Positions 60,165-64,000 of a DNA stretch of 64,000 bases are shown piece after piece. Made by a program: the position numbers and the translations under genes. The notes under the pieces were generated by a model that did no database searches, was not told where the DNA came from, and worked only from the letters and a program-made list of their open reading frames with translations. The DNA is from Rhabditoides inermis (lineage: Eukaryota; Nematoda; Chromadorea; Rhabditida; Rhabditidae), in assembly GCA_963966185.1 (NCBI GenBank), contig CAWZYM010000060.1, positions 120,001 through 184,000 on the forward strand, written 5' to 3'. Each line of letters starts with the position of its first letter. The stretch's first letter is position 1.

Positions 60165-61576
60165 CCCTCTCAGGCGGGAAGTGTTTCCTGTACGACGGCA
60201 GTGTGGTGGAGCAGTGTTATCGATTCGACCTCGGGGAGACCGGAGAAGTAACGCAGGCAGTGCTCAAGATGCGGTTCAAGTGAGTGTGCGAGTGAGTGGC
60301 GAGTGAGTGTGAGTGAGTGTGAGTGAGTGTGTGGTGAGTGGTGAGTGCAGTTCAGGTGTGGCGGGGCGGTGGAGGTGAGTGAGGTGTGTGGGTGGACTGG
60401 GGCGGAGCGTGTCGTGTCTCGCGTGGAGGGAAGAGAGACGGAGGAGGTGCAAGTAGACCTCTCTGCCGCCGTCGCCGCTTCCATCCAAACACAACACAAC
60501 AACCACAAACTCATCAAGGTACGCCTTCACATCTCTCACATGAGTATCTATCATGCGTTGTGTGCGGTGCTCATGAGTGTGTGTGTGTGTGTGTGTGTGT
60601 GTGTTCAGCTCTCTGTCGTCTCATCGAATGTTTCTATTGTGGAAGTGATTGATGGCCACCCCAAGATCGTCCTGCACTTGGTGGAGGAAATCAAGGTACC
60701 TTCAGTCCCTCTATACTTTCTGAAATGCAAGTGCGTGCGCTACAATAGATATGGAAACATATGTGACGGCATCGAAAAGGTAAATGTAGCGCGTGGTTTT
60801 CTAGGATCACATGTGCGCTTCTTTTCGTTTTAGAGAGAGACATGCGATGAATCGGAGCCGTGCTGTGTCCGCTCCCTCTATGTCAACTTCACACAACTCG
60901 GTGAGTCAACCAATCAGAGCAGCCCGCATCGATAACGAGGAAAATGTGGGGTGCGGCAACGCACTCTCCCCCATATCTATCCTTTTCAGGATGGGACTCT
61001 TGGATACTCTCTCCTCCCGGATTCTATGCCAACTCGTGCGAGGGTGTGTGTCGATTGGAGGAGCTCACAGAAGAGGACCGCGCGAGTGGACTGCTGTTGG
61101 GGTAAGGGGCGGGGCCAGATGGGCGGAGTCAATGACAAGGCATTTCAGAATGGGTCTCGACTCGCCGCCGCCTCCTGTTACGTGTGCGCCGAAGCGGTTC
61201 GCCCCTGTTCAGGTGAAGTGTCTCTCCTCTCCCCCTCTCCCCCTCTCCCCCTCTCCCCCTCTCCCCCTCTCCCCCTGTCCCCCTCTCCCCCTCTCCCCCT
61301 CTCCCCCTCTCCCCCTCTCCCCCTCTCCCCCTCTCCCCCTCTCCCCCTCTCCCCCTCTCCCCCTCTCCCCCTCTCCCCCTCTCCCCCTCTCCCCCTCTCC
61401 CCCTCTCCCCCTCTCCCCCTCTCCCCCTCTCCCCCTCTCCCCCTCTCCCCCTCTCCCCCTCTCCCCCTCTCCACTCCTATCCTGCCTCTCAGATGGTGTA
61501 CATGGCTGGTCTGCGAGACATCCGCCGCACCACCCTGCATGGAATGTCCGTCACTGCATGCGGCTGCATCGCCTAG
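59467..61576 (+). CDS. TGF-beta superfamily ligand
   Basis: This is a secreted signalling ligand. The first exon encodes a signal peptide ([19 protein letters not shown]). The prodomain follows in several exons ([52 protein letters not shown]). The mature cystine-knot domain is encoded from about 60833: [20 protein letters not shown], then [50 protein letters not shown] and the terminal SVTACGCIA with TAG at 61574. The extra N-terminal Cys before the CC pair places it with the TGF-beta/activin subclass. The cysteine that usually makes the interchain disulfide (first C of the second CC pair) is Thr here. Joins of the prodomain exons 59640-59890 and 60290-60430 are not settled. The last intron is a CTCCCC array. 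Confidence 0.85.
60128..60164. repeat. C and CT run in TGF-beta gene intron
   Basis: A C run followed by about fifteen CT units directly precedes the acceptor of the exon with GGKCFLYDG, so it acts as an extended polypyrimidine tract. Confidence 0.85.
60577..60604. repeat. GT dinucleotide repeat
   Basis: About 13 GT units lie in the intron before the exon [13 protein letters not shown] of the TGF-beta gene. Confidence 0.9.
61218..61472. repeat. CTCCCC hexanucleotide array
   Basis: About 42 nearly perfect CTCCCC units fill the last intron of the TGF-beta gene. The minus strand is GGGGAG repeated, a G-quadruplex-prone sequence. One unit reads CTGTCC near 61276. Confidence 0.97.
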
Positions 61577-61798
61577 CCCCGCCCCCGCTGGCCACGCCCA
61601 CTATGATAAACGCATTTTGATGATGAATCACACACAAAAAGCATTTTCTGAATCACGAGTATGATAAACGCATTTTATCAGCACATCAATCAAATGGGCG
61701 GGGGAAGAGTGAGTGAGTAGCTGGGGGTATGGGGAGTGTGGACCCGTGAGAGGTGGTTGGTCGGTTGGAGGGGAGGGGGAGGGGGGAGGGGGGGGGGG

Positions 61799-62661
61799 TC
61801 AGAGGAAGGTGGGTGCGTGGGCGGGAAGGAGACGCACGTGTGCTTCGTGGCAGTCGACCGAGTTTGGACAGGGCCGCGTCTCTGGGAGGGAAGTGCGCGC
61901 CGAGGCCACAGTCTGGCTCGCCTTCAGCTGAAACAAGACGGCGTGCACATGGTAGAGAGGGGTGATGGGTGGTACCTTGTTGCAGGAGGGTCCGACGCCG
62001 CCGATGGTGCTCCCTCGACCCGCCCCTCCGCGGCTCCGCTGCTGCAGCTGGCTGTTCAGCGCCCCTGCACATCACAAGTCATATTCCCATCTCCGCCTCC
62101 TCTTCCCACAGTCCCCAGTTTTATTTTCTTCTTTCTCTCTCTCTCTCTCCCCCTCTCTCTCCCCCCCTCTCTCTCTCGTCCTCTTTTCCCCCTTTTCTCT
62201 CTCCTTCCCTCGTCTCTCCTTTTCTCCCCCCTCCTCACCGTATAATATCCAGTTGACGGCGCTGTTTGTGAAAGGAAGAGCGTGAATGAAATACATGCAG
62301 TAGACAAAAATTGGTGCCACATTTCCATTTTCGTCACCCGCGTATTCTGAAAAGGGGCGTGGTCAGAGAGGGCGATCGAGATCATATAGCTCACCGAGGT
62401 ATATAGCGAATACTGTAGCACACCAGAACGGAGTCCAGCACAAGAAATAGAAGCTGGACACGGCCATTGTGTACAGAGAGATGCGGAAGAGAGGAATCTG
62501 CGACGACTGAAACAATCGTGGTGAGACCCGGAGGAGGCGGGGGTGGGCGGAGTACCTTGAAAGTCCGCGCATGTTGTCGCAACTTAGAGAGCAGCTTTGT
62601 GTAGAAGAATATGACAAGAGTGAGTGGCACACAGTAGCAGAGGAAGAACTGGAGAGAGTGA

Positions 62662-62718
<57 letters not shown>

Positions 62719-62948
62719 CTTGCATTTACCTGATATACAGTGAATAGTGTGAATACGGTGCTTCCGATATGCATCATAGTGCACTTTTCTATCTTCATTC
62801 GTGTCAGTTTGTTGGGCCCTGTAAGTGAGATGAGGATATAGTGAGATAGGATATGAGGTGAGATGAGGATCCATATATGATATGGAGATAAATTTGTCTT
62901 CTACACTACTTTACCCTAAATTGAGTGAAAGGAGGAGAGAGAGAGAGA

Positions 62949-62997
<49 letters not shown>

Positions 62998-63124
62998 GGG
63001 CTGAGGAGAGGAAGACAGAACTCACCTGTTTCTTTCTCAAACAAGACTATTTCGTGGGCGGAAAAGGACCATAGTAGAGGGCAGAGAGTGACGAGGGCGT
63101 ATGCAGCGAGTCCTGCAAGGCAAC

Positions 63125-63160
<36 letters not shown>

Positions 63161-63601
63161 CCCCCACCTAGTAGTATGGCAATGGCGATTTTCCTTGACC
63201 TCAGGACCTTCTTCTGTGGATGACATACTCCGGCATACCGATCAAATGACATCGCAGTGAGAATCAACGCGGACAGAATCTGTTATGACGTTCATATTAT
63301 CTCATGAATCTCATGACGTCATTCATCAATACCTTTCCAAAATTCTCGAACACAGCGTGCAGTTTGCACGGCACGCTTCCGAACATCCAAAATCCGAGGA
63401 TCTGAAAAGAACTACATGACAAAGCGTGCAAGGATGGAATGTGAATAGATTGGACTGTGAGTGAATGTTGGTGGTTGTTGATGGGACGAGGGACTCGCCT
63501 GGTCGATGACTGTGAATGGGAGACTCAGACACACACCAAAGTCCACGCACGAAAGCACTATCACGTATATGAGAGTGTTGTCGATGGAGGCTCTGCGAGC
63601 T
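61799..63601 (-). CDS. Rhodopsin-class neuropeptide-type GPCR, 5' end outside the window
   Basis: It has seven-helix receptor features in order: TM2 (IYVIVLSCVDFGVCLSLPFT), a disulfide Cys before TM3 (FGSVPCKLHAVF), the DRY region as AMSFDRYAGVCHP, TM4 (AIAILLGGLAAYALVTLCPL), TM5 (FFLCYCVPLTLVIFFYTKLL), TM6 with FLCWTPFW, and TM7 with FTNSAVNWILYG followed by helix 8 (ALNSQLQQR). The NSAxNWxLY form of TM7 is typical of somatostatin/allatostatin-C/galanin-like receptors, so a neuropeptide ligand is likely; I cannot name it. The exon at 63499-63601 ends in CAG|GCGAGT, a GC donor. TM1 and the N terminus lie beyond the GGAGA array and the window edge. The stop is TGA at 61799. Confidence 0.87.
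62661..62717. repeat. CT microsatellite in GPCR intron
   Basis: A run of about 28 CT units with one CG interruption lies between the TM5 exon and the preceding extracellular-loop exon. Confidence 0.9.
62935..62998. repeat. GA microsatellite in GPCR intron
   Basis: About 30 GA units with AAAGAG interruptions lie upstream of the donor of the TM4 exon. Confidence 0.9.
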
Positions 63602-63620
63602 CTGAAATGAACGAGGATGA

Positions 63621-64000
63621 GGAGAGGAGAGGAGAGGAGAGGAGAGGAGAGGAGAGGAGAGGAGAGGAGAGGAGAGGAGAGGAGAGGAGAGGAGAGGAGA
63701 GGAGAGGAGAGGAGAGGAGAGGAGAGGAGAGGAGAGGAGAGGAGAGGAGAGGAGAGGAGAGGAGAGGAGAGGAGAGGAGAGGAGAGGAGAGGAGAGGAGA
63801 GGAGAGGAGAGGAGAGGAGAGGAGAGGAGAGGAGAGGAGAGGAGAGGAGAGGAGAGGAGAGGAGAGAGAGGAGAGGAGAGGAGAGGAGAGGAGAGGAGAG
63901 GAGAGGAGAGGAGAGGAGAGGAGAGGAGAGGAGAGGAGAGGAGAGGAGAGGAGAGGAGAGGAGAGGAGAGGAGAGGAGAGGAGAGGAGAGGAGAGGAGAG
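63621..64000. repeat. GGAGA pentanucleotide array reaching the window end
   Basis: About 76 GGAGA units run without mismatch except for one phase slip (GGAGAGAGAG) near 63864. The array lies in a GPCR intron and continues past the right edge, so its true length is unknown. Confidence 0.97.

Noticed and set aside
60811..61620. 269-codon frame rich in Leu, Ser and Pro
   Set aside because: Most of it is the CTCCCC array inside an intron of the TGF-beta gene.

Overview
The window is nuclear DNA of a nematode, probably a diplogastrid or other non-Caenorhabditis rhabditid. I infer this from the many short introns with TTTCAG-type acceptors, several genes whose ATG directly follows an acceptor-like AG (the pattern left by spliced-leader trans-splicing), and a set of genes that I remember as neighbours on C. 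elegans chromosome III (abcf-2, ant-1.1, cdk-5; chl-1, hat-1, ymel-1; drr-2 and aco-2 on the same chromosome). There are no prokaryotic features, rRNA or clear tRNA genes. All gene models were spliced by eye. Where exon phases were checked they agree; where they were not, I say so.

Layout. 1-1.9 kb: pyrimidine-rich DNA and a foldback transposon. 1.9-3.9 kb (+): an unrecognised proline-rich gene. 5.1-10.2 kb (-): an eIF4B/eIF4H-like translation factor with a 2 kb intron holding two MITEs. 11.0-13.8 kb (-): an F-box protein. 15.3-18.1 kb (+): mitochondrial aconitase. 18.2-18.8 kb (-): a small gene of about 133 codons. 19.3-21.3 kb: an apparently exact 1031-bp tandem duplication. 21.6-24.2 kb (-) and 24.6-25.6 kb (+): an ABCF2-type ATPase and an ADP/ATP translocase, sharing a promoter with two inverted heat-shock elements. 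26.0-28.7 kb (-): CDK5. 30.2-32.7 kb (+): a second F-box protein. 33.1-37.7 kb (-): an astacin metalloprotease whose zinc-motif intron carries a decayed non-LTR retrotransposon. 38.5-44.9 kb (-): DDX11/CHL1 helicase with three MITEs in introns. 45.2-48.3 kb (-): histone acetyltransferase HAT1, placed like the upstream gene of an operon with the helicase. 49.0-52.0 kb (+): a PEHE-domain (KANSL1/MSL1-like) chromatin protein. 52.8-58.7 kb (+): a YME1L-type i-AAA protease with a deeply nested transposon cluster in one intron. 59.5-61.6 kb (+): a TGF-beta ligand. 61.8-63.6 kb (-): a neuropeptide-type GPCR, cut by the window edge. 63.6-64.0 kb: a GGAGA array.

The genes are mostly housekeeping (TCA cycle, ATP/ADP exchange, inner-membrane proteolysis, translation, chromatin, genome maintenance), joined by signalling genes at the right end. 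The non-genic fraction is rich in class II MITEs and microsatellites, nearly all inside introns. The most unusual structure is a four-layer nest at 55.3-57.4 kb. Its core is a TTAA-flanked inverted-repeat element containing a tRNA-like segment; a second, different TTAA-flanked element with a tRNA-like segment lies at 43.2 kb. Together they suggest a family of cut-and-paste MITEs carrying pol III promoter-like modules.
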